Below, piece by piece: positions 41,592-50,013 of a stretch of 64,000 nt of DNA. The stretch is from a bacterium (lineage in GTDB: Bacteria > JACRDZ01 > JAQUKH01). Within the stretch, counting starts at the first letter, position 1. Each line of letters starts with the position of its first letter. The stretch covers positions 124,001 to 188,000 of the forward strand of contig JAQUKH010000001.1 in the NCBI GenBank assembly GCA_028719205.1, in the 5' to 3' direction. The position numbers were made by a program, and so were the translations under genes. Below the pieces are notes generated by a model. It was not told where the DNA came from. It worked only from the letters and a program-made list of their open reading frames with translations, and did not search any database.

Positions 41592-43455
41592 AAATTTTAG
41601 TCTCAGCCTTTCTTCCTTTAACTGTAACATTCCCTAGATCTTTTACAATAAATTTATCTCTAACTTTCTCATAAGTAGATTCACTGATAATTATGCTTGT
41701 TTTATAATCTTTGTTCAACGATTCGATTCTTGAACCTAAATTCACATTATCACCGATAACCGTATAATCCATTTTAGTATCTGAACCCATATTCCCCAGG
41801 ATCATATTACCTGTATTAATGCCAACGCCGATCTTAAACTGATGTTTCCCTTTTTCTTCCTGTTCCTTAGAAAACTTATTTGCCTCTTCTATCATCTCTA
41901 GCGCGCAGAGACAAGCACGCTCGGCATGGTTTGCCTGAATAATTGGAGCCCCAAAAACTACCATTATCGCGTCACCTATGAATTTATCAAGCATTCCGTC
42001 ATGTTTAAAAACGATCTTTGCCATCCTTCTGAAATATTCATTTAAAACCGCAACATTTTCCTTTGGTGAAAGATTTTCAGAAAATGTCGTAAAACCCCTG
42101 ATATCTGAGAATAAAACTGTAAGTTCTTTTTCCTCGCCGTAAAGATTGATCTTTTCAGGATCCTGCATTAATTCTTTTAATACTGCAGGAGAAACATATC
42201 TCTGGAACGCGCCTTGTATGAATTTCTTTTGTTTCCGTTCAGATAAATATTTATAACCCAGATTGCCCGTAAAACTTGTAAAAATTACCAAAGTCGGTTT
42301 TATCAACGGGAGCCAGATACTATTTTTCTGAAAAAGAACTAACGCGGAAGTAAAATATAGAATCCATAAAAATGCTGTTGCTATTATCGAAATTCCAAGT
42401 GAAAAAATATTAGATATAACAAAACAAAATAAGCTTAAAAATAATAGAATTATTATGGCCTGCTTACTATTTAATTCTATCACAAAATTTTTGTTTATAA
42501 TAGTAAAAAAAGCATTAGCATTTATTTCAATTCCCGGTGATATTTCCTTAACAGGAGTCGACCTTAGATCATAAGCTCCGGCGGCTGTCGCGGCAATAAA
42601 AACAATCTTATCCTGAAAATACTCCTTTGGTACAATTTGCTCATAAATCTTCCAAAAAGGTATATACCTGAAAACATAATAACCGGCATAATTCACGAGC
42701 ATTTGATTATCTTTTCCGACAGGGATTTTTATATCATTAAAATGAAAATATTTGCCTTTTTCAAGCCGAATATTTTCATTTGAAATACCTAAATAATCTA
42801 TAGCCATTTTAACCGCAAACTGCGGATACGCCCTTTCTTCATGCTTTATAAAAAGCGGAATACGGCGGATTATTCCATCCCGGTCATTTTTCAGGTTGAT
42901 AAATCCAATACCCTTTGAATTCTGAACAATCCCATAAATAGGCGGGAAAATATATTGTTCCCAATAAATAGCAGTATCTAATTCATTTCCTAATGGATAG
43001 CTGAATGAACGTATTATTTCGTCATTAGTTCCTGGTTTAGCAGAAAAATAATAGCTTGAATATACTCTTTGCGATCTTTTTATTGATTCAATAAGCAGGT
43101 TATCATCTTTCAGATCTTTTGAATTTTCAGTAAAAAGAACATCGAAACCTATCTGTTTTGCCCCGCCTTCGCTTATATAATCAAGTACCTTAGCATACAT
43201 ACTTCTCGGCCATTCGCTGATCCTGCCTAATTTTGTCGCGGATTCATCATCAATTTCAATAATAACAATGTTCTGAAATTCTTCCTTAAATTTTTTATTG
43301 TAATAATCCGTGCGGAAATTAAAACGGCTGTCTAAAGTTTTTCGTTCAAAATCCTCAAAAAAACTCAAATATTCAGTAAAGAGCAGAATAAATAACACCG
43401 AGCAGACACTTATAGCAAAACCTATTGAAAGGTTTTTTACCTTTGACTTCTCCAT
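41569..43455 (-). CDS. CHASE2-domain adenylate cyclase
   Basis: The 628-residue membrane protein has an N-terminal helix (~8-28), a periplasmic CHASE2 sensor (~30-310, with IVIIEIDDESATKLGRISEW), three membrane helices (~325-400) and a class III cyclase domain (~435-610). Metal-binding aspartates are in LFSDIRGFTTF and GDAIMVVFGAP. The Lys in DKFIGD and the segment MDYTVIGDNVNLGSRIE fit ATP as substrate. It should turn an unknown outside signal into cAMP. The barrel gene starts inside its 3' end (23-base overlap). No CRP-like regulator is seen nearby. Confidence 0.9.
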   Translation of the reverse strand: MEKSKVKNLSIGFAISVCSVLFILLFTEYLSFFEDFERKTLDSRFNFRTDYYNKKFKEEFQNIVIIEIDDESATKLGRISEWPRSMYAKVLDYISEGGAKQIGFDVLFTENSKDLKDDNLLIESIKRSQRVYSSYYFSAKPGTNDEIIRSFSYPLGNELDTAIYWEQYIFPPIYGIVQNSKGIGFINLKNDRDGIIRRIPLFIKHEERAYPQFAVKMAIDYLGISNENIRLEKGKYFHFNDIKIPVGKDNQMLVNYAGYYVFRYIPFWKIYEQIVPKEYFQDKIVFIAATAAGAYDLRSTPVKEISPGIEINANAFFTIINKNFVIELNSKQAIIILLFLSLFCFVISNIFSLGISIIATAFLWILYFTSALVLFQKNSIWLPLIKPTLVIFTSFTGNLGYKYLSERKQKKFIQGAFQRYVSPAVLKELMQDPEKINLYGEEKELTVLFSDIRGFTTFSENLSPKENVAVLNEYFRRMAKIVFKHDGMLDKFIGDAIMVVFGAPIIQANHAERACLCALEMIEEANKFSKEQEEKGKHQFKIGVGINTGNMILGNMGSDTKMDYTVIGDNVNLGSRIESLNKDYKTSIIISESTYEKVRDKFIVKDLGNVTVKGRKAETKIYELLQKI

Positions 43456-43493
43456 AGTTTATAATACTAAACACATTTGATTATTTTTACAAG

Positions 43494-44210
43494 TTATTTT
43501 TTCAATTTTTCAATTTCACTTTTTACCAAATACCTGAAATTACCTTCTCTCAGGTCCCCTAAATTAACCGGCCCGAACTTTATTCTTTTGAGTTCCACAA
43601 GATAATATCCTATATTGTTTATCATCTTCCTGATCTGGCGTTTTTTTCCTTCAGTAATGGTTAATTTTATTTCAGAAATATCCGAATTCCGGCTGATCAC
43701 CTCTACTTTGGCAGGGGAAGTTTTTATGCCGTCAACCATAATACCAGCTTCAAGCCGCGCGATATCAATATCTTTTATATCATTCTTTATTTTAATATAA
43801 TATACTTTATTGATCTCAAATTTGGGATGAGTTAGTTTAAAACACATTTCACCGTCATTAGTCAAAAGCAGCAAGCCGGTTGTATCTTTATCCAATCTGC
43901 CGACGGGAAATAGTTTTACATTAATTCCCTTCAACAGATCAAAAACCGTCTTTTCCGCGTGAACATCTTTAACAGTAGTAATATATCCCCTGGGCTTATT
44001 TAATAATATGTAAATATTCTCTTCTTTTGAAGGAACAACTATTTTGTTATTAAATATAACTTTATCTTTTTCAGGATCAATTTTAAGGCCCGGGTTCATT
44101 GCCTTTTGCCCATTTACCGAAATTTGCCCTGAACGCATTAATTCTTCAGCAGAACGGCGCGAAGCAATACCGCAGTCGGCAAGATATTTTTGTAATCTTA
44201 TTTGTGCCAT
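43494..44210 (-). CDS. rluB: rRNA pseudouridine synthase of the RluB/RsuA family
   Basis: The 238-residue protein has an N-terminal S4 RNA-binding domain (RLQKYLADCGIASRRSAEEL, ~4-23) and the pseudouridine synthase core with PVGRLDKDTTGLLLLTNDG (~96-114), which includes the catalytic Asp. The C-terminal EGKKRQIRKMINNIGY motif is typical. It probably modifies large-subunit rRNA; RluB, RluE and RsuA cannot be told apart with certainty by eye. Confidence 0.9.
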   Translation of the reverse strand: MAQIRLQKYLADCGIASRRSAEELMRSGQISVNGQKAMNPGLKIDPEKDKVIFNNKIVVPSKEENIYILLNKPRGYITTVKDVHAEKTVFDLLKGINVKLFPVGRLDKDTTGLLLLTNDGEMCFKLTHPKFEINKVYYIKIKNDIKDIDIARLEAGIMVDGIKTSPAKVEVISRNSDISEIKLTITEGKKRQIRKMINNIGYYLVELKRIKFGPVNLGDLREGNFRYLVKSEIEKLKK

Positions 44211-44223
44211 TTTATTCAGGAAA

Positions 44224-45069
44224 TTATTTTACAATAATTTCAATTAAATTATAACTTTTTTCTTTAAGAAGGTTTTTAAGATGTTTTGAAGTTCTCTTAG
44301 AAGACGATGAAATATAATTGATCAAATATTCCTGTTTATTCGCATTGGTTTCATTTTGAGGGATCAATAAGCGATCCGCTTTTATTTTCAATTCATACCT
44401 TCCGAAACATATCACTACCAATGTATTTTTTACTAACTGGTAATCCTCTACCTTCATAAATAACTTATCTACTTCCGAAGGAGATTTATTTTCAGCTTCA
44501 TTCAGGATATTCTGCAATGGTTCACTTTCAATAGTATCCGACGGAATTACGTCGTCTATTTTAGCAAATTGCGTATTTTCAGGAAGCAATATCTTTGTCC
44601 CAACCCATAGAACATCCGGATTTTTTATTAATGGATTCATTTTCAGGCATAAATTGATAATATTTTTTAATTTTATTGGACTGACTAAATTATATTTATT
44701 TGAAAGAATTGACCATAAGGAATCCCCTCTTTTGACCACATAGCTTACCGATTTTATCTCAACAGTTTCAGGGGCATCAATTATGGCGTCAGTTTTAATA
44801 TTATCTGAAGCGGCATATTTTATATCGACTTCTTTTGTCAATTTCAATTTTCTATTGCTGTAAATAACATTATCGTCCTTTATCCATGGATTAGCCTGCC
44901 TTACTTCCTCCGCGAAACTTGAAAAATCCAACGGATTTATATGTAATTCGTTAATGGCAATATCCCAGAGAGTGTCCCCCTCTTTTATTGTATATTCAAA
45001 CTCATAATCACAGTAAGAATAACTGCTAATGCCTAAAATAATAAATATAATTGTTAAATATTTTTTCAT
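44224..45069 (-). CDS. Exported protein with two LysM domains
   Basis: The 281-residue product has a signal peptide (~1-20) and LysM 1 (~26-78, YTIKEGDTLWDIAINELHIN). LysM 2 (~108-162) carries YVVKRGDSLWSILSNKYNL and ends at WVGTKILLPE. A C-terminal domain without recognised motifs follows. LysM domains bind N-acetylglucosamine-containing polymers, here most likely peptidoglycan. It is separate from the other double-LysM protein at 52441-53094, to which only the domain type is common. Confidence 0.85.
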   Translation of the reverse strand: MKKYLTIIFIILGISSYSYCDYEFEYTIKEGDTLWDIAINELHINPLDFSSFAEEVRQANPWIKDDNVIYSNRKLKLTKEVDIKYAASDNIKTDAIIDAPETVEIKSVSYVVKRGDSLWSILSNKYNLVSPIKLKNIINLCLKMNPLIKNPDVLWVGTKILLPENTQFAKIDDVIPSDTIESEPLQNILNEAENKSPSEVDKLFMKVEDYQLVKNTLVVICFGRYELKIKADRLLIPQNETNANKQEYLINYISSSSKRTSKHLKNLLKEKSYNLIEIIVK

Positions 45070-45119
45070 AATAACCCGCCTGAATTTAATTATCGGCTAA
45101 TCTTTAAAACATTTTAATA

Positions 45120-45650
45120 CTATTTTATATTCGATATTTTATTATGGTATGTGGATCTTACTTTTTGGAAAAAAGACAGGCTGATATCTGATTTATAATC
45201 AGGGTATGTCCATGGCCATCCTCTGTAATTCTTATCCTGATAATAAAGGGTAACTTCGGCATAAATGCCTTTTCCGATATATATCCGGTGCGTAAAATCT
45301 TTGGTTGACGCGAGAACCAGTTTGGCGAGAGTTAAATAACCCGGGTCAATATTGACTATCCGTTTATTATCTTTTAAATGCTTAGATTCGATCTGATTTG
45401 TAAATATCTTAATATCCGAAAGCGATACAGGATCAATTAATTTTTCAAATGAAATAAATTTCTTTTTTAGGCCCAGGCCCATTTCTTTTTCATAATAATC
45501 CGTGTAAGTAAAATCAAATATTTCGCTTTTAAGGTCAATGAGCCCGTATTCAGCTGCAAGTTTTTCCTCAACAACATTAAAAAGCTCCAGATTATTTGAA
45601 TAAATAGCGGTAATCAGCTTAACAGGAAGGCTATTTCTTTCTTTGCCCAT
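45120..45650 (-). CDS. DUF4416 family protein
   Basis: This 176-residue cytosolic protein carries the DUF4416 pattern: LPVKLITAIYSNNLELFNVV at the start, FTYTDYYEKEMG (~45-56), KRIVNIDPGYLTLAKLVLAS (~95-114) and the end DYKSDISLSFFQKVR. The function is not established. The frame extends upstream to 45689, but AAAGGG 6 bases before ATG 45650 decides the start. The gene starts inside the 3' end of the Fe-S protein gene (20-base overlap). Confidence 0.82.
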   Translation of the reverse strand: MGKERNSLPVKLITAIYSNNLELFNVVEEKLAAEYGLIDLKSEIFDFTYTDYYEKEMGLGLKKKFISFEKLIDPVSLSDIKIFTNQIESKHLKDNKRIVNIDPGYLTLAKLVLASTKDFTHRIYIGKGIYAEVTLYYQDKNYRGWPWTYPDYKSDISLSFFQKVRSTYHNKISNIK

Positions 45651-46344
45651 GAATCCCTTTCTTTTTTCTTTGCTCCATGCCTTTCCCATCGCATACCTTT
45701 ACGCAAATTCCGCATATAAATTGACCAATGCCGGGGATTTTAGCGAATTCCTTCAGTTTTCCTAAACAATCTTCGCGTTTAAAATTTCGCGAATCTTTTT
45801 CGATAGCGCTTATTGGACAAACAGAAATACATTTATAACAATCGCCGCAACCCGTTTTAAGTGGAGAACCGGTATCCAGCGGGTAATTCGTAAGTATTGT
45901 CGCGTACCGCGCCTGCGAACCATAAACAGGATTGACCAAAAGGTTATTCCTGCCCCACCAGCCAAGGCCCGCGTTAAAAGCTACGGAACGGTGTGAAACC
46001 TGAGCTAATTGTTTTTTCCAGTCAATGATCTGTGACGCGGGTATCGGTATCGCCTTATATCCCTTGCTTTGTATCAATAGAGCGACATCATGCGTGATCT
46101 TATCAATAATATTATTCGTTTGCCTGTAATGATGAAAATAAAGCTGCGTCGGGTGGTCTTTTATCGTTTCTAAAATTCCCGAAAGCAATGGCATCCCGAT
46201 GGAAATCCCAAAATTCAGATCATCCAAAATCTTTCTATCATCAAAAATAAATTCTTCTTTAAGTTTCGATATATCCGCGACTCCGCTTATGACTATCCCA
46301 ATTTTTTTTAAATAGTTTTTTATTATTTTGTTATTATTTTCCAT
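45631..46344 (-). CDS. QueG-like double [4Fe-4S] protein
   Basis: The 237-residue protein (start at ATG 46344, one base after the preceding stop) has HRSVAFNAGLGWWGRNNLLV (~116-135), typical of the QueG/reductive-dehalogenase-like superfamily. Two cluster motifs follow: CGDCYKCISVCP (~165-176) and a second set of Cys around CLGK, CGIC and VCDGKG. Family members include epoxyqueuosine reductase, but this one is shorter than QueG (normally over 300 residues) and lacks its C-terminal extension. The exact reaction is therefore uncertain; a corrinoid-independent reductase or ferredoxin-like role is possible. Confidence 0.7.
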   Translation of the reverse strand: MENNNKIIKNYLKKIGIVISGVADISKLKEEFIFDDRKILDDLNFGISIGMPLLSGILETIKDHPTQLYFHHYRQTNNIIDKITHDVALLIQSKGYKAIPIPASQIIDWKKQLAQVSHRSVAFNAGLGWWGRNNLLVNPVYGSQARYATILTNYPLDTGSPLKTGCGDCYKCISVCPISAIEKDSRNFKREDCLGKLKEFAKIPGIGQFICGICVKVCDGKGMEQRKKKGIHGQRKK

Positions 46345-46345
46345 G

Positions 46346-46570
46346 TTATTTTTTATCAAATATAAAATAAATACTTGTCGCAATAGCAATAATAATTGAT
46401 ATTACCAGTATTAAAATACCGCTTAGGAAAAGAAAACTTCCTGAAAAATAAAAAATCTCATTATCCCTGTAAAAATAGTACATGGCATATTGCGAAAACC
46501 CTAAAACACCAAGTACACTTCCTATCCATATCGACGAAGCAAATATTATTTTCCAAGATTTTTCAGTCAT
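46346..46570 (-). CDS. Small membrane protein with two helices
   Basis: The 74-residue protein has two hydrophobic stretches (~8-30 and ~41-68) separated by a short polar turn (YRDNEIF). It ends one base before the Fe-S protein start and begins 9 bases after amrB, so it belongs to this transcript. No family is recognised. The organisation could indicate a membrane anchor for a neighbour. Confidence 0.6.
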   Translation of the reverse strand: MTEKSWKIIFASSIWIGSVLGVLGFSQYAMYYFYRDNEIFYFSGSFLFLSGILILVISIIIAIATSIYFIFDKK

Positions 46571-46579
46571 TTTAATCCT

Positions 46580-47503
46580 TTATTTTTTTGTTATCGCGAT
46601 AGCCGAGTACCCGACTACTTTGTTTTTGTCGCCCGCCGGGACATCCCCTGAATTAGCCATGTTTAAAACCTGGACATTATTCGCGCCCATTTTTTTAGTA
46701 ACGATCATTTCAACTAAAACCCCCGATAAGCCGCAAAGCTGGGTTTCATTATGCATAGCAGGTTTTATTAAAGCCAACGGATCAAGAGTTTTAATTGCTT
46801 CAATACCGATATTATCCATTTTTTGAGCGGTCTTATAATCATAATAGTGTGATAGATCCGTGCTTGCGATCAATAAAACATTTTTATCTTTTATCGCGTT
46901 ATAAATAATCTCAGCCGCCGATTCCAGTATTTCATAAGATTGTGTCCCGAATACGATAGGTATTATCTCAAAACCCGGCTTCAAAACCCGTTGTAAAAAC
47001 GGTATCTGAACTTCAATCGAATGTTCATTGATATGTGGAAGCATATCCGCCTTGAATATTTTATCATTTTTTAATAGTGTTTCTGCAATAGATTTATTTA
47101 TCTTTACTTCGCCAAGAGGTGTCAGGAAATAATTATCATCCCCGTTTTTATAATATATCGAACCATAATTAAAAGGCATAATATGGCTGCCGCCCAAAAT
47201 TATCACAACATCATATTTTGTATCTTTTATTAATTTATAGGAATAAGCCGCCACCTGCCCCGAATAAACATAACCCGCGTGCGGGCTTATCAGGCCCAGA
47301 AGCTCCCCTGCAGGTTTCACAGGATTAGCCTTAGCCAGGAACTCATCAACCATTTTTATCAATTCTTCTTTCCCGTCGGGATAGAACTGCCCCGCGACAG
47401 CCGGTTTTCTTATCATTTTCGCGTCAGTTTCTCTAATAAATAAGTTTAGAAAAATGATTGCTGTAAAAATCATAAAATAAAACAATATTTTAGTTTTCAT
47501 CAT
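46580..47503 (-). CDS. amrB: AmmeMemoRadiSam system protein B (MEMO1 family), apparently exported
   Basis: The 307-residue product has the Memo fold motifs RKPAVAGQFYP (~32-42), LISPHAGYVYSGQVAAYSY with the first metal His, VIILGGSHIMPF with the second His, ASTDLSHYYDY and the Cys in TQLCGLSGVLV. The family is related to extradiol dioxygenases and is usually encoded with AmrA and a radical SAM partner, neither seen here. An N-terminal hydrophobic segment (~5-24) ahead of the conserved domain suggests export or membrane anchoring. The function is not settled in bacteria. Confidence 0.85.
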   Translation of the reverse strand: MMKTKILFYFMIFTAIIFLNLFIRETDAKMIRKPAVAGQFYPDGKEELIKMVDEFLAKANPVKPAGELLGLISPHAGYVYSGQVAAYSYKLIKDTKYDVVIILGGSHIMPFNYGSIYYKNGDDNYFLTPLGEVKINKSIAETLLKNDKIFKADMLPHINEHSIEVQIPFLQRVLKPGFEIIPIVFGTQSYEILESAAEIIYNAIKDKNVLLIASTDLSHYYDYKTAQKMDNIGIEAIKTLDPLALIKPAMHNETQLCGLSGVLVEMIVTKKMGANNVQVLNMANSGDVPAGDKNKVVGYSAIAITKK

Positions 47504-48182
47504 TTGTTCTCAAATTACTTTCGATATAGTCCTTGAATCCGTCAAAAGAACACTCTTTTAAAGACAGGCTCATAGAGCATTTTCCCACATTATTGACTTC
47601 ATGGCAATCAGAAAAAGTCAAAGGGATAATATTATACCTGCTGTATCTTTCCATAAATTCCTCTTTTTTATCCGAATAATGCAGATCAAACAAATAAATT
47701 CCGAGTTTTATTAATACAGGAATTGATAACATTCGGCTTTCATTTTTATCCTGATGCGTGGAAATGATCAACACGTTATACTTATTTAATATTTTTACTG
47801 CATCGGGAAGTTTTTTTGTAATCAGGAATTTGCCATTCCCATGTTCTTCATCCGGGACTTTTAATTCAGAAAGTAATTTATTCCCAATGTTTTCTATATT
47901 GTTTTCTTCGCTGAAAATAATTACTAAAGAAAGTTTCTCGTGAGAATCTGTCTTTACAGAGAGTTCCATTCCGGGAAGCACTTTAACCTTTTCCTTTAAA
48001 CCAATAGCTTTTATATCTAAATAATTTTTTAAAGTATAATGGTCGGTAACAGCGATAAGATCTAAACCCTTATCTTTTGCCTGTTGGATAATTGCCTTAT
48101 TTATACCGTCATTATCAAGATTATCAGCTTTAAAGCATTTAGAGGCTTTTGTATGAACATGAAGATCTAAATTATATAACAT
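47490..48182 (-). CDS. PHP-domain metal-dependent phosphoesterase
   Basis: The 230-residue protein has the PHP metal motifs: LDLHVHTKASKCF (~5-17), LIAVTDHYTL (~41-50), a mid-protein PGMELSV (~67-73), a later ISTHQDK (~139-145) and a final SDCHEVNNVG (~199-208). The family includes histidinol phosphatases and nucleotide phosphoesterases; the substrate is unknown. It overlaps amrB by 14 bases and begins 6 bases after the flavin/Fe-S membrane protein. Confidence 0.85.
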   Translation of the reverse strand: MLYNLDLHVHTKASKCFKADNLDNDGINKAIIQQAKDKGLDLIAVTDHYTLKNYLDIKAIGLKEKVKVLPGMELSVKTDSHEKLSLVIIFSEENNIENIGNKLLSELKVPDEEHGNGKFLITKKLPDAVKILNKYNVLIISTHQDKNESRMLSIPVLIKLGIYLFDLHYSDKKEEFMERYSRYNIIPLTFSDCHEVNNVGKCSMSLSLKECSFDGFKDYIESNLRTNDEN

Positions 48183-48188
48183 ATAAAA

Positions 48189-49529
48189 TCAATTTTTTAT
48201 AACCTTTTCTTTACATTGTTCCCTGCACAAATTACATTGAATACATTCCCCTTTTTCAATAAAAATATCCTCATCTACGCTGCATATTTCTAAAGGGCAT
48301 ATAGCTTCACACTTCCTGCATAAATCACAGTTTTTTTTCGCTTTCAAAGGAAAAATCGAAAAATTTGATAATAATGACAAAAACGCTCCAACCCCGCATA
48401 AATATCTGCACCAGAACCTGAAAATAAAAAATGATGTTATTAACAAAAATATCAGGAACGCGAAAAATATAATTTCCCCTCTTAAACTGAAAATAGTATT
48501 AAAAGGTTCATAATTCGTAAAACCTATATTCCCGGTGACAAATACAGCGCCGACTATTAAGATCAACAAATAATATTTTATTAAGCGCGCCTTTTTCTCA
48601 TCATCGTTCAATATTTTAACATGGAATGGGCTGATTTTTCCGAGAAGTTCCTGTATTGCTCCAAACGGGCAGATCCAGCCGCAATATATCCTTCCCCAAA
48701 GCATGGTCGTTATAAATGTCAAAACAAACAAAAAATACCACGATAAACTTGAAACAATATCGGGGATCCTGCCTGTAAATATATTAATTAAGCTTATTAT
48801 CGAAATATAATTAAGTTCTAAAAACCCGAAATATAATATCGCTCCAGTCAAAATAAAATACCGTCCATAACGTATGCCGTTCAAATAAAAATATATTGCT
48901 AAAACAAAAAACAATGTAATTATATATATATTATAATTTTTATAAATATCTTTCCACTCAAAGGATATTTTTTGTTTAACCTCTAAATTAAAGAATTTAT
49001 TTGCCGCCAGCTTAATCGACTTTTCAACAGCTGACACCACTGCCTGGCTTGAAATAGTCGCGCGTGTTATACCGTCCAGATCTCTACCTAATTTAAATTC
49101 ACTTTTGTGATCCAGTTTTTTAAACTGATCGGTAAAAACCGGTTCCTGAAGAGTTTGAACATACGAGGGAGTCTCATTATGCGATAATATTTTTATACCC
49201 TTTACCTGCCCCTTATTATTCATGCCTATTAGAATTCTTATTTTTCCCGCATATCCTCTGATATCAGGGGCGAAATCCGTAGAAAGAAAGCATAATCCAA
49301 CAAGCTTTTTTTCACCTTTTTCATTTATCGCGTAAACTTCATAGTGAGGCGGCGACCCTTTTTTCTCTGAAAATCCATCAGCCTCAGGGTAGACAAGAGA
49401 TAAGGATCTTATTTCTAACGAAATATCTTCTTTTTTTGTTTTTTCCTGATAAGTCTTCGCAATGATCAATAAACATATTATAATTACATTTATCCAGACA
49501 AATATTCTATTTTTTTGTTTTTTATTCAT
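48189..49529 (-). CDS. Membrane protein with FMN-binding domain and NapH-like [4Fe-4S] domains
   Basis: The 446-residue protein has an N-terminal helix (~10-24) and an extracytoplasmic FMN-binding domain (~55-185). Its LDGITRATISSQAVV segment resembles the ApbE flavinylation motif (Thr acceptor, with R in place of the usual G). About six membrane helices follow (~200-395), with NapH-type Cys motifs GRIYCGWICPFGAIQE and CRYLCGVGAFLSLLS, and two C-terminal ferredoxin motifs (CDLCRKCEAICP, CIQCNLCREQC). The architecture is like NosR/RnfG-NapH electron-transfer proteins that move electrons across the membrane. No partner reductase or ApbE is in the window. Confidence 0.82.
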   Translation of the reverse strand: MNKKQKNRIFVWINVIIICLLIIAKTYQEKTKKEDISLEIRSLSLVYPEADGFSEKKGSPPHYEVYAINEKGEKKLVGLCFLSTDFAPDIRGYAGKIRILIGMNNKGQVKGIKILSHNETPSYVQTLQEPVFTDQFKKLDHKSEFKLGRDLDGITRATISSQAVVSAVEKSIKLAANKFFNLEVKQKISFEWKDIYKNYNIYIITLFFVLAIYFYLNGIRYGRYFILTGAILYFGFLELNYISIISLINIFTGRIPDIVSSLSWYFLFVLTFITTMLWGRIYCGWICPFGAIQELLGKISPFHVKILNDDEKKARLIKYYLLILIVGAVFVTGNIGFTNYEPFNTIFSLRGEIIFFAFLIFLLITSFFIFRFWCRYLCGVGAFLSLLSNFSIFPLKAKKNCDLCRKCEAICPLEICSVDEDIFIEKGECIQCNLCREQCKEKVIKN

Positions 49530-49548
49530 AGAAGTGAATACTTCAAGA

Positions 49549-50013
49549 TCATTTAAATTCCGGCTCTAATTTAAAGCCCTCTATTAATTTAAACACTTCT
49601 TTCTCTTTTTTCCTCATAATAACAAAATCTTTTTCTTTAATATGATCATAACCAAAAAGATGCAATATTCCATGTATTAAAAGTATTTTTAATTCCTCCT
49701 CAAAACTATGTTTATAATCTCCAGCTTGTTTTATCGCTGTTTCCACTGAAATGACCACATCGCCTATCAAATCGGAAGAAATATCAGTAGCTATTTCACC
49801 TTCCCTTAATGAGAAAGATAAAACATCGGTCGGTTTATCTTTTTTTCTGTATTTCTTATTTAATTCCCGGATAGTTTTATCATCAACAAACGTAATCCCG
49901 ATTACCGGCTTTCCGGGACTCATACTTTTAAGGATCGTATTAATTATTATTTTTAATTCTTTTGAAGGCAATTTGACTGACTTTTGCCAATTGTTTATCA
50001 ATATTCTCATCAA
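49549..50013 (-). CDS. ybeY: Endoribonuclease YbeY (rRNA maturation factor)
   Basis: The 154-residue product has the zinc signature HGILHLFGYDHIKEKDF (H-x3-H-x5-H, ~114-130) and the upstream RELNKKYRKKDKPTDVLSFS motif. YbeY processes rRNA 3' ends and takes part in ribosome quality control. The start lies 74 bases inside the preceding HD-phosphohydrolase gene, an unusually long overlap, but the N-terminus MRILINNWQKSV fits the family. The order phoH-pgpH-ybeY is a common bacterial cluster. Confidence 0.93.
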   Translation of the reverse strand: MMRILINNWQKSVKLPSKELKIIINTILKSMSPGKPVIGITFVDDKTIRELNKKYRKKDKPTDVLSFSLREGEIATDISSDLIGDVVISVETAIKQAGDYKHSFEEELKILLIHGILHLFGYDHIKEKDFVIMRKKEKEVFKLIEGFKLEPEFK

